Shown: positions 1-6,717, counted from the first letter of the stretch. The stretch is 20,182 nt of DNA from Niastella sp966211305 (GCA_966211305.1 CBIHPC010000090.1:1-20182); one strand, 5' to 3'. The notes: generated by a model not told the origin, from the letters alone. Made by a program: numbers and translations.

Positions 1-359
1 ATGAAATAAATGTGCTGCGATGCGGCTTTAAATTCAATCAGTCAATCGATGTAACAGGTAAGGCTGCTTCAAAGCCAATGGGTGGCACCATAAATCTTAC
101 ACTGGCAAGCATCAACCATCCGGAATTGTTTGAGTGGATGATCAAGACATTGCAAACAAAGAGTGGGAAGATCACATTTATCAGGTACGATACCATGAGC
201 AAATTAAAAACGCTTGAGTTTGAAAATGCGTTGTGTGTGGAATATCATGAAACATTTGATCCTGCGGGCGAACATCCCATATTATTACAGCTAACGCTAA
301 GTGCACACACCATTAAGCTGGAAGACACAGTGTTCAAAAATAACTGGCCCGGACTGTAA
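1..359 (+). CDS. tssD: T6SS tube protein TssD (Hcp-like, subtype iii), 5' end cut off by window
   Basis: The reading frame is open to the left edge (first full codon at position 3), so the start lies outside the window; the GTG at 12 is only an internal codon. The visible 119 residues match the Bacteroidetes TssD pattern: a 'FNQSIDVTGK' segment, 'GGTINLTL', a 'FEWMI' stretch, 'SGKITF', and the 'EYHETFDPAGEHPI' plus 'LTLSAHTIKL' end, closing with the usual 'NNWP'. Full-length relatives are about 130 residues, so roughly 10-20 residues are missing. In the family this small beta-barrel stacks as hexameric rings into the tube that is fired through the T6SS sheath. It lies 80 bp upstream of vgrG on the same strand, as expected for a tube, spike and effector island. 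Family assignment is by eye and confident; the subtype-iii label rests on the sequence style and the Bacteroidetes context. Confidence 0.88.
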   Translation, partial: EINVLRCGFKFNQSIDVTGKAASKPMGGTINLTLASINHPELFEWMIKTLQTKSGKITFIRYDTMSKLKTLEFENALCVEYHETFDPAGEHPILLQLTLSAHTIKLEDTVFKNNWPGL

Positions 360-383
360 ATAGTTTGGCGGTAAGGCGTGTTG

Positions 384-407
384 CGGATGCTCTTTTGTAA
401 GCATCCG
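384..407 (+). promoter_or_regulatory. Perfect 8-bp hairpin between tssD and vgrG
   Basis: CGGATGCT (384-391) and AGCATCCG (400-407) are exact reverse complements around an 8-nt loop. The next T-rich stretch, 'catctttt', begins about 6 nt after the stem, so this is not a textbook intrinsic terminator. It sits in the 80-bp gap between the tube gene, needed in hundreds of copies per firing, and the spike gene, needed in three. A partial terminator or RNA-stabilising 3' hairpin on tssD would make sense there. The function is inferred; the stem itself is certain. Confidence 0.45.
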
Positions 408-439
408 GCAGGCATCTTTTAACCATAAAACAAGTATTC

Positions 440-2110
440 ATGGCACAAGCCGTAGAAACTACTATAGAAATAAATGGTGTTAAAATAAATCAGTTCACTT
501 CACTGAAACTAAGCCAGGGAATATATGAGCATCATTCGTTCAGACTGGTTTGTCCGGCAAAGGCGGTTGAAGAAGACGGCGCTGTATTGAGGGAGTCGAA
601 AAGTTTGATCGGCACGGCGGTACGCATAAAGGTGAATTCGGAAACTGAGCGATCGGAATTGACCTTTACCGGCGTAGTAACACAAATGGAGGCAATGTGT
701 AATAACGGGCATCCGGGGAATATAGTGATCAGTGGGTATTCCCCCACCATTTTACTTGACAGCGGCCGGCATTGCCGGTCGTGGTTGCGCAAGTCGGTAA
801 AAAGCATCCTGAAAGAAGTATTGAACCTGTACACCGATGATATGCTGAAATACAGGATCAACCCTTCTTATAAAGAGACCCTGTATTATTATGTGCAGTA
901 TAAAGAATCGGCCTGGCAGTTTATCAGCAGGCTGGCCGGCAAACATGGCGAATGGTTGTTTTATGACGGGCAGCAACTGGTGGTAGGACAGCCGAAGGGT
1001 AAAAAGATAACGCTGCATTATGGGATACAGTTGAGCCGGTATGCTTTGCATATGCAAATAAAACCCGGCAAGTACCAGGTAAAAGCACTTGATTATGTAA
1101 GTAATGAAGTGTATAGTACCGAGGTGGCGAACAGTGCGTTGAATGCAGGGCATAACGGGTTGAGCGAATACGCGCTGACAAAAGGCGAGCAGATATTTAT
1201 AGCACCGGCAACCAACTGGCACAATCATTATGTGCGAAATGTAAAGCAGGTAGACGAGGTTATGACACTGCGGGCGGCGAGTGAGATCAGTGATGTTGTT
1301 CGGGTGAGTGGTTGTAGCGACCTGCCCGGTTTTCAGCCGGGAGATTGTGTAGTTATAAAAACGGAAAAGACAAAAGATCCTTCAGATCAATCGCCGGGTG
1401 AGTTTACTATTGTTTCCATAGAACACAACTGGGACGGAACAGGCAATTATTCCAATGAGTTTACGGCGATACCGTCAACGGTAAAGATACCACCGGTAAA
1501 GGCCATTGCTGAACCGTATTGTGAAACGCAGAGTGCGCTGGTGGTGAATAACCATGATAATGCGGGATTGGGCAGAGTGCAGGTACGGTTTCGCTGGATG
1601 AGTGAGGATGAGAAAAGCCCTTGGTTGCGGGTTATGTCGCCCTATGCAGGGAATGGAAAAGGGTTGTTCATGTTACCGGAGAAAGATGAAGAAGTGATTG
1701 TGGCATTTGCGGGCGATAATGCTACCCGGCCCTATGTTACCGGAACGGTTTATAATGGCGGCGCAAAAACGGAGTTTAGTACTGAAAAAAACGATATAAA
1801 GGCGATACAAACCCGCAGTGGCGTAAAGGTGATCATGAACGATAAGGAAGGGAGTATTACAATGGAAGATCAAAACGGGAACAAATTGTATATGGACGGA
1901 GAAAATAAGATTGTAATAGAAGCAAAGGGAAACCTGAAATTGAAATGCAGGGAGGCGGAGCTGGAAATGAAAGAGGGCGAGATAACGCTGAAGGGAGTAA
2001 AAGTGAATATCAAAACAACGGAGGAGTTAAAGATCGTAAGCAATGGAAAGGAGAATATCAATGCTGCGATGGACATGATCATGAAGGCGGGCGTGATAAA
2101 GCTCAATTAA
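440..2110 (+). CDS. vgrG: T6SS spike protein VgrG (TssI)
   Basis: This 556-residue protein has the normal length for a VgrG without an effector extension. Residues about 1-350 look like the gp27-type base ('ITLHYG', 'WQFISRLAGKHGEWLFYDG'). Residues about 365-440 form the gp5-type OB-fold, with the typical 'NNHDNAGLGRVQVRF', 'SPWLRV', 'PEKDEEVIVAF' and 'RPYVTGTVYNG'. Residues 450-556 are a regular beta-strand needle of short alternating segments ('LYMDGENKIVIEAKGNLKL'). In the family it trimerises on the TssD tube and pierces the target cell, with a PAAR protein capping the needle. No catalytic C-terminal domain is visible, so toxic activity probably comes from the PAAR proteins just downstream (47 bp gap). 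The ATG at 440 follows 'aagtattc' with no clear Shine-Dalgarno, which is usual for this phylum. Confidence 0.92.
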   Translation: MAQAVETTIEINGVKINQFTSLKLSQGIYEHHSFRLVCPAKAVEEDGAVLRESKSLIGTAVRIKVNSETERSELTFTGVVTQMEAMCNNGHPGNIVISGYSPTILLDSGRHCRSWLRKSVKSILKEVLNLYTDDMLKYRINPSYKETLYYYVQYKESAWQFISRLAGKHGEWLFYDGQQLVVGQPKGKKITLHYGIQLSRYALHMQIKPGKYQVKALDYVSNEVYSTEVANSALNAGHNGLSEYALTKGEQIFIAPATNWHNHYVRNVKQVDEVMTLRAASEISDVVRVSGCSDLPGFQPGDCVVIKTEKTKDPSDQSPGEFTIVSIEHNWDGTGNYSNEFTAIPSTVKIPPVKAIAEPYCETQSALVVNNHDNAGLGRVQVRFRWMSEDEKSPWLRVMSPYAGNGKGLFMLPEKDEEVIVAFAGDNATRPYVTGTVYNGGAKTEFSTEKNDIKAIQTRSGVKVIMNDKEGSITMEDQNGNKLYMDGENKIVIEAKGNLKLKCREAELEMKEGEITLKGVKVNIKTTEELKIVSNGKENINAAMDMIMKAGVIKLN

Positions 2111-2157
2111 TTCACCGGAACAGGGATACAAACCAAACAATTTGTAAATTTCATCAA

Positions 2158-3009
2158 TTGGGTAAGCCGGCAGCAAGGATTGGAGACGGTCATAATTGTC
2201 CGAAGGTAACGCCCGGCACAGGCGTTCCACATGTGGGTGGGGTTATTATAGGGCCCGGTTGTGCTACGGTGCTGATTGAAGGGTTACCGGCGGCAACGGT
2301 GGGCGATGCTTGTATATGTGTGGGTGAGCCGGATAAAATCATTCAAGGCTCCACCGGAGTATTTATAGGGGGTAAACCGGCGGCGAGGGGTGGAGATCGA
2401 TGTGCGCATGGAGGTGTTGTAACAGGTGGGTGTGGGAGTGTGTTGATTGGGGAGGGCCGAAGGAAAAGGATAAAAAAGCAAATGGCAGTTCAGGAGGAAC
2501 AAGAATGGCAGGAACCGTCGAGGGAGGAGAAGGTTGAAGCTATCAATAAGGCGATTAAGGATGCTATTGAATTGTTGGAGAGAAAGATTGGGCTTATGGA
2601 AAAGAACGATGTTAATACAATAGAAAAATTTAAAGAATGGTTTGGGTTCTATGATGACGCCACAAGTAACATGATTCTGGAAAGAACTAAAAGAGTTTTA
2701 GCCGCGAGTATGAAATTATCTATAGAAAATTTTATAGATAGAAATGACGAAAACAATAAGAAACTTTTGGCCGAAGTTTATCCTCTTGATTGTTCATACA
2801 GGATTTTTGTAACCGATGAATTTTGGAAATCTGAACCAACCGGCCAGGATTCGAAAGCAGGAACCATTATCCATGAGTTATCACACTTTAAGGATATAGG
2901 AAATACCAAAGACTATGTATATAAAAATCTTTCCCGACTGTTTGCGAAGTCATGTCCAAAAGATGCCCTTAATAATGCAGCTAATTATGAACTATTTATG
3001 GTTAGTTAA
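2158..3009 (+). CDS. PAAR-fused M35-type zinc metallopeptidase, putative T6SS effector 1 (TTG start)
   Basis: This gene predicts 283 residues. I place the start at TTG 2158 because it reads M-GKPAARIGD, matching the ATG start (MAKPAARIGD) of the second copy exactly 1302 bp downstream; the frame stays open into vgrG but has no sensible upstream start. Residues 1-100 are a PAAR tip domain with candidate metal-binding His12, Cys14, His25, Cys82 and His84. A charged linker (about 101-127) leads to an M35 aspzincin-like domain: 'FWKSEPTGQDSKAGTIIHEL' followed by SHF gives the zinc motif H239-E240-x-x-H243, and Asp252 in 'NTKD' stands at the spacing of the third ligand in GTxDxxY. The end 'NAANYELF' matches the family's NADxYEYF. 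There is no signal peptide, as expected for spike-delivered cargo. The GTxDxxYG Gly residues are changed to Asn and Lys, so this copy is less canonical than copy 2. The effector role is inferred from fusion and context. Confidence 0.83.
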   Translation: MGKPAARIGDGHNCPKVTPGTGVPHVGGVIIGPGCATVLIEGLPAATVGDACICVGEPDKIIQGSTGVFIGGKPAARGGDRCAHGGVVTGGCGSVLIGEGRRKRIKKQMAVQEEQEWQEPSREEKVEAINKAIKDAIELLERKIGLMEKNDVNTIEKFKEWFGFYDDATSNMILERTKRVLAASMKLSIENFIDRNDENNKKLLAEVYPLDCSYRIFVTDEFWKSEPTGQDSKAGTIIHELSHFKDIGNTKDYVYKNLSRLFAKSCPKDALNNAANYELFMVS

Positions 3010-3041
3010 ATGCTTTTGTATAATTATAATAAAAAACATAT

Positions 3042-3449
3042 ATGGGATTACTCCTGTTCAAAGTAAAACTGAGTGTTGAATTAAAAGGGAATAAACTAGA
3101 GGCTTGTTTGGAATTTCAAAACAATACATCTTCCAACCTTTATTTGGATGGAATGACATTATGCAGCGAAAATAAAATTGACAGGGACATGTTTGTGATT
3201 ACGGATGAAAATGGTAAGAAAATAAGTTATACCGAATCAATAAAGAATAGAGAAATAAGCGCAGAAGATTTCATACTATTAAATAAAGGGGATCAGTTTA
3301 AGTCTATCGTAAGCATTAATGACGCATATGATGTAACAAAAGGAAAAAAATATAGGATTCAATACAATACTTACAACCCAGGTTCATACGACCCCAAGGA
3401 CGAAACTTTAATAAAAATGGAGTCAAATATAGTTGAAGTGGCATTTTAA
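3042..3449 (+). CDS. Putative immunity protein 1, resembling an M35 protease pro-domain
   Basis: This 135-residue protein starts 32 bp after the PAAR-protease gene and ends 10 bp before the next PAAR gene. No signal peptide or membrane segment is visible, so it should be cytoplasmic. The sequence is a predicted all-beta domain: beta strands at 6-26, 'NNTSSNLYL' (27-35), 'MFVITDENGKKISY' (50-63), 'EDFILLNKGD' (75-84), 'INDAYDVTKGKKYRIQY' (92-108) and a 'ESNIVEV' end. From memory, this order (F.IT..G....Y, then KR..EDF..L..G, then L...Y....G.Y.I.Y, then SN.V) is that of the N-terminal pro-domain of secreted M35 endopeptidases. It is paralogous to the protein at 4322-4729. Position directly after an effector gene, repeated twice, supports an immunity role. 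The pro-domain link is a recalled resemblance and needs a profile search. Confidence 0.72.
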   Translation: MGLLLFKVKLSVELKGNKLEACLEFQNNTSSNLYLDGMTLCSENKIDRDMFVITDENGKKISYTESIKNREISAEDFILLNKGDQFKSIVSINDAYDVTKGKKYRIQYNTYNPGSYDPKDETLIKMESNIVEVAF

Positions 3450-3459
3450 GCTAACCCTA

Positions 3460-4317
3460 ATGGCCAAACCCGCAGCACGAATAGGCGACATGCATACCTG
3501 CCCGATGGTAACACCCGGCACGGGCGTTCCACATGTGGGTGGGGTTATAATTGGCCCCGGTTGCGGAACGGTATTGATTGAAGGGTTACCGGCGGCAACG
3601 GTGGGTGATGATTGTGCATGTGTGGGGGAGGCGGATAAAATTGTAACAGGATCATCAAGTGTTTATATTGGCGGAATGCCCACCGCACGCATGAATGATC
3701 TTTGTGCACACGGTGGCAACGTGAGTTCAGGAAGTAGTTCAGTTATTATTGGAGGTGGATGTCTGGGTATCTTCCCGCCAGAAGATACCTATGGTAATAA
3801 AAAGAAGTTTGTAGAGCCCTCTGTCGAACAGAAAATACGGTTAATTAACCAGGCTATTGCAGATGCTATAAGTGTATTAGAACACAAAATGAAGTTGTTG
3901 AGCGAAAGTGACAATCAGACTATGGAATGTCTGACCAAATGGTTTGGCCAAAACGATAACAACACCAGGGAGGAAATACTAGTAAGGATAAAACGAGCTT
4001 TAGAAGCTAGTAAGACGTTAACTATAGGCAACTTCGATGAGATAATTGATGAAAAGGACAGAAGAGAAATATGTGCCACGGCTTATCCTGACGATTATAA
4101 GTATAGGTTTAAAATAGGCACGGTATTTTGGAAAGCAACTGCGACTGGAAAAGATTCGAAGTCAAGCACAATAATACATGAATTATCACATTTCGAAAAT
4201 ATTGGAGGTACGCAAGATGTGATGTATGGAGAAAACGGTTGTTTTCTACTGGCTAAACAAAATCCTGATGGCGCTTTGAAAAACGCCACTTCTTTTGAGT
4301 ATTTTGTAACGACATAA
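3460..4317 (+). CDS. PAAR-fused M35-type zinc metallopeptidase, putative T6SS effector 2
   Basis: This gene predicts 285 residues from ATG 3460. An upstream ATG at 3433 lies inside the preceding gene and adds residues with no PAAR similarity. Residues 1-100 are a PAAR domain nearly identical to copy 1. Residues about 130-285 are an M35-type domain: 'FWKATATGKDSKSSTIIHEL' then SHF gives H240-E241-x-x-H244, and 'GGTQDVMYG' is a perfect GTxDxxYG motif with Asp253 as third zinc ligand. The end 'NATSFEYF' fits the family's closing motif. All expected catalytic residues are present, so the enzyme is predicted active. The Cys that usually precedes the FW motif in secreted fungal and bacterial M35 enzymes is absent ('GTVFW'), which may reflect a cytoplasmic or disulfide-free form. 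It is followed after 4 bp by its own small partner gene. Confidence 0.86.
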   Translation: MAKPAARIGDMHTCPMVTPGTGVPHVGGVIIGPGCGTVLIEGLPAATVGDDCACVGEADKIVTGSSSVYIGGMPTARMNDLCAHGGNVSSGSSSVIIGGGCLGIFPPEDTYGNKKKFVEPSVEQKIRLINQAIADAISVLEHKMKLLSESDNQTMECLTKWFGQNDNNTREEILVRIKRALEASKTLTIGNFDEIIDEKDRREICATAYPDDYKYRFKIGTVFWKATATGKDSKSSTIIHELSHFENIGGTQDVMYGENGCFLLAKQNPDGALKNATSFEYFVTT

Positions 4318-4321
4318 ACTT

Positions 4322-4729
4322 ATGAATATGAAGAATATGTTTGTCGATGTTTTTTTAGATGTTAAAGTCGCCGGCAAACTTATGTTTGCCAATCTGGTGT
4401 TTTCCAATAACACATCTGGAGAGGTTTATTTGGATAAAAAAACGATATGCACTAACGGGAAAACTCGCAGAAATATATTTATCATAACAGACGAAAACAA
4501 TGAGCCCGCCAAATACGTAGGTGAAATGGAAAAGCGCATCGTTGTTCCTGAAGATTTTATTCCAATACAATCGGGTGATACCATAAGCACATGTATTGAA
4601 CTAAATGAAGTTTATCAAATTATTCAGGGGAAAAAATATACTGTTCAGCTGTCTGTTTATCATCCTAACTATAAAGACGAAGGGCCGCTTAATAAGCTGG
4701 AATCAAATAAGGTTGAGATTTCTTACTAA
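4322..4729 (+). CDS. Putative immunity protein 2, resembling an M35 protease pro-domain
   Basis: This protein has 135 residues from ATG 4322. ATG 4328 (Met3) aligns better with the first copy and is an alternative start. It starts 4 bp after the PAAR-protease stop, suggesting translational coupling. It shares with the protein at 3042-3449 the blocks 'NNTS...YLD', 'FIITDEN', 'PEDFI', 'SGD', 'GKKYTVQL' and 'LNKLESNKVEISY', with the rest clearly diverged, by eye roughly one third identical. No signal peptide is seen. As for copy 1, the block order resembles the inhibitory pro-domain of M35 endopeptidases. An immunity function specific to the upstream protease is inferred from gene order, the duplication, and divergence in step with the toxin domain. 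It is the last gene of the island; no intrinsic terminator follows it. Confidence 0.72.
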   Translation: MNMKNMFVDVFLDVKVAGKLMFANLVFSNNTSGEVYLDKKTICTNGKTRRNIFIITDENNEPAKYVGEMEKRIVVPEDFIPIQSGDTISTCIELNEVYQIIQGKKYTVQLSVYHPNYKDEGPLNKLESNKVEISY

Positions 4730-4826
4730 TTCCAAACCTCCAGGCCGAACTGAAAACGCTGATACCCGCCCATGGGTTATACTCTGAACAGGCATCAGCA
4801 CTTATCCTTTTGAGAAAGCTCCGGGC

Positions 4827-5515
4827 TCATTTCATCACTTCTCAGCGGCCGCCCTTATCAGCTCCAATTCTTTTTAATAAATTACCCTTTTGCAACTTTT
4901 GAAGATTTCTTTCAATTTAACGATCTGAAATACCGACAATAGTAGCCAACTCCCGAATAGTTATTTCCGGATCGGCTTTTATCAATTCTAATATTTTCTC
5001 CGACGTTTTCCCCGACACATCTGTTATTTTCTCCGACTTTTTTTCCATTTTCTCCGACACATCTGCGGTTTTCTCCGACGTTTTCCCGACGTTCTCCCGA
5101 CGTTCTCCCGACATTTTCTCCGACGCAGCGACCTGCCCACCCTTAAAATGTACCATCAACCCATTACATTTAAAATTAAAGGTCGGCTCGGGTAAACCAA
5201 CATTGGTACATGCTGTCCTTATCTTTACCAGCCCCCTGCCCCACGATTCAATATACCCTGCCCGAAAGAACGCATTGGCAATTTCGGGATTATAGGGAAG
5301 CGAAGGGTGTTTGTCAAGTAATTCCTGCATCGTCCAGGCATCGGGTAGCTGGCTGTCATTCCAGATATACACCTGATCCTCATAAATACTGATCTGGATC
5401 GGTATCCAACTTCCATAATCTTTATTCCGCCCTGGGCATTGGCAAAACCGCAGATCCATTTTAAATATTCATCGCGCCAGGCGATCTTATATTCCACATT
5501 CTGTTTTTCGGTCAT
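4827..5515 (-). pseudogene. Decayed AlbA_2/HATPase-type (RecG-like) ATP-binding transcriptional regulator
   Basis: Read on the minus strand, the ATG at 5515 begins with the AlbA_2 start 'NVEYKIAWRDEYLKWICGFA' then NAQGG. At about 5421-5430 the frame changes and the sequence jumps straight to the C-terminal part of the same family: 'NKDYGSWIPIQISIYED', 'LPYNPEIANAFFRAGYIESW', then GRG. The middle, some 250-300 residues in intact relatives, is missing. A linker of repeated SEK(T/M) units follows, then a winged-helix end 'ELATIVGISDR'. That frame hits TAA at 4917-4919 but continues with good homology ('IERNLQKLQKGNLLKRIGAD') to a TGA at 4842-4844, apparently replacing the Trp of GGRWEV, and stops at 4827. 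So there are at least three lesions. Intact relatives are putative DNA-binding regulators with an ATPase-like fold. No function is expected here. Confidence 0.8.
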
Positions 5516-5670
5516 AAGGTAACTTTAATGGTTATTGTATACTATATAAACAGTTCGATAACCTTTACTGCTAACCGATACAGCTTGATAAATATCAAAA
5601 TCTACTCAAATCTTCATTCTGATCAAATTCACCACCACTTTTGTAATAATATCTTTTACATCTGGAATTA

Positions 5671-5711
5671 GCAAAGTGCAAAATTTGCACTTTGCTTGAA
5701 TTGAAGCAAAG
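5671..5711. repeat. Two overlapping inverted repeats sharing one arm
   Basis: GCAAAGTGCAAA (5671-5682) and TTTGCACTTTGC (5684-5695) form a perfect 12-bp inverted repeat around a single central base. The right arm re-pairs with a third copy downstream: CTTTGCTT (5690-5697) with AAGCAAAG (5704-5711), loop of 6. The two hairpins share 5690-5695 and so cannot both form fully. There is no T-tract after either, so a plain terminator is unlikely. It could be a protein-binding palindrome or the stem of a repeated intergenic element. Confidence 0.6.
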
Positions 5712-5902
5712 CGCTCCCCGAAGAATGGTTCAGCATTCAAACTCCTTCCTACGAAACCACTAAAGCGCCTCGCGTAGGGCGCGACAGGGAAGCCAACGAC
5801 CGGATCAGGAAACAATACGAAGAAAGTGAAGCGATATCAACAGTTTCGCTGGAAGCATGCGTTGAAGTACAATGGATATTATGTAATTCCCCTCGCAAGA
5901 AC

Positions 5903-5933
5903 CCCATGGCGTTCCTGTATATATCGCCATGGG
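5903..5933. repeat. 9-bp inverted repeat downstream of the HAD gene
   Basis: CCCATGGCG (5903-5911) and CGCCATGGG (5925-5933) pair perfectly around a 13-nt loop. It lies 40 bp past the stop of the minus-strand HAD gene, so it could stabilise or end that transcript, but no T-run follows on the minus strand. On the + strand a run of six T follows 11 nt after the stem. Confidence 0.45.
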
Positions 5934-5972
5934 CCAGGATGAGAATTTTTTCAGAGGTAAATTAAGGTTAGT

Positions 5973-6599
5973 TCAAACTACTAATAATCTTTCTACCAAC
6001 TTGCGGTAATCAGCTATTTTCTTCACCCCCTCTTTCGGTTCATACCGGTTGTATTTATCATACCACACGGCATCGATACCCAATTCCTGCGCCGCTTTTA
6101 TTTCTGAATTTACATCATCGCCCACCACCAATACATCTTCTTTTTCATACCTGTGCCGCTGCATAATATCGGCAAATACATCTTTCTTTGTTTTGTTGGT
6201 TGTTGTAGGGTCGATGATATGGATCTCTTTGAAATCCTTTTCCAGTTCAAGGCTTTTTACTTTGCTTTGCTGCATCTTTGTAAAGCCGGTAGTCACCACA
6301 AATTTATCAACCGGTAAACTTCTTACCTGGTCAAAGTCGGCAAACGGTTCTATGGCGCCGTTATGAGCCAGCTCCTTTAATAACTCTATACTTTTCCGGG
6401 TAAGGTCTTCGCTGAAACCATGGTCCTTTGCCACTTTTTGAAATGGCGTGCGCATCACCGCATCCTTGATCTTCTCCAGATCATTAGTGTGGCTTCCCTC
6501 CTCTTCTATCAGTGTAAATAATGGAGCAAACAGTTTGTGCCCGATCTGCGGCACCGGGAAAATGGTATTATCCAGGTCAAAAATGATGGCCTTTTTCAT
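5973..6599 (-). CDS. HAD-superfamily hydrolase
   Basis: This 208-residue protein carries all four HAD motifs. Motif I is 'IIFDLDNT' with nucleophile Asp8 and general acid/base Asp10. Motif II is 'VVTTGF' (Thr103/104). Motif III is the Lys cluster 'NKTKKDVF' (Lys138/139). Motif IV is 'VLVVGDDVNSEI' with Asp161/Asp162 for Mg2+. The helical segment between residues 15 and 90 is a type C1 cap, as in phosphoglycolate phosphatase or YjjG-like nucleotidases. Such enzymes dephosphorylate small phosphorylated metabolites in the cytoplasm; the substrate cannot be read from sequence. It is a single gene, divergent from the + strand gene at 6718 across a 118-bp gap that probably holds both promoters. ATG 6599 is the natural start because motif I follows directly. 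Confidence 0.88.
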   Translation of the reverse strand: MKKAIIFDLDNTIFPVPQIGHKLFAPLFTLIEEEGSHTNDLEKIKDAVMRTPFQKVAKDHGFSEDLTRKSIELLKELAHNGAIEPFADFDQVRSLPVDKFVVTTGFTKMQQSKVKSLELEKDFKEIHIIDPTTTNKTKKDVFADIMQRHRYEKEDVLVVGDDVNSEIKAAQELGIDAVWYDKYNRYEPKEGVKKIADYRKLVERLLVV

Positions 6600-6717
6600 A
6601 TGAGCAGTCGTTTAATAGGCTAATATACCAATAACAGGTGTTTTTAACAATCCCGTATTTCCACGCCCTTGCCTTCACGGTAATTTTCAATTATATTGCA
6701 CCCATACCCTGTTTCCA

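Larger units (their letters stand above)
5516..5972. other. Gene-poor interval with inverted repeats and an uncertain open frame
   Basis: I recognise no gene in these 457 bases. On the + strand, 5705-5965 is free of stops (about 86 codons) and reads like coding sequence in part ('REANDRIRKQYEESEAISTV') but lacks a plausible start codon; its only ATGs are near the end. On the minus strand, 5606-5815 is also open. Three inverted repeats (listed separately) occur here. The stretch borders a pseudogene and may be a remnant of a lost gene or an interspersed intergenic element; I cannot tell which. Confidence 0.4.

Noticed and set aside
752..1228. Long minus-strand open frame inside vgrG
   Set aside because: It is a shadow of strong vgrG coding sequence with no recognisable domain.
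1945..2157. Upstream extension of the first PAAR gene into vgrG
   Set aside because: The frame is open, but its residues resemble no PAAR N-terminus and overlap conserved vgrG needle sequence; the second copy begins directly at the PAAR fold.
3433..3459. ATG at 3433 as start of the second PAAR gene
   Set aside because: It lies inside the preceding partner gene and adds nine residues before the conserved MAKPAARIGD.
4757..4799. Possible terminator after the second partner gene
   Set aside because: A 6-bp GCTGAT/ATCAGC stem has a loop of about 30 nt and no T-tract; too weak to call.
5041..5120. Repeated TCTCCGAC/TTTTCC units as a possible CRISPR or satellite
   Set aside because: They encode the SEK(T/M) linker repeats of the pseudogene and have no regular spacers.
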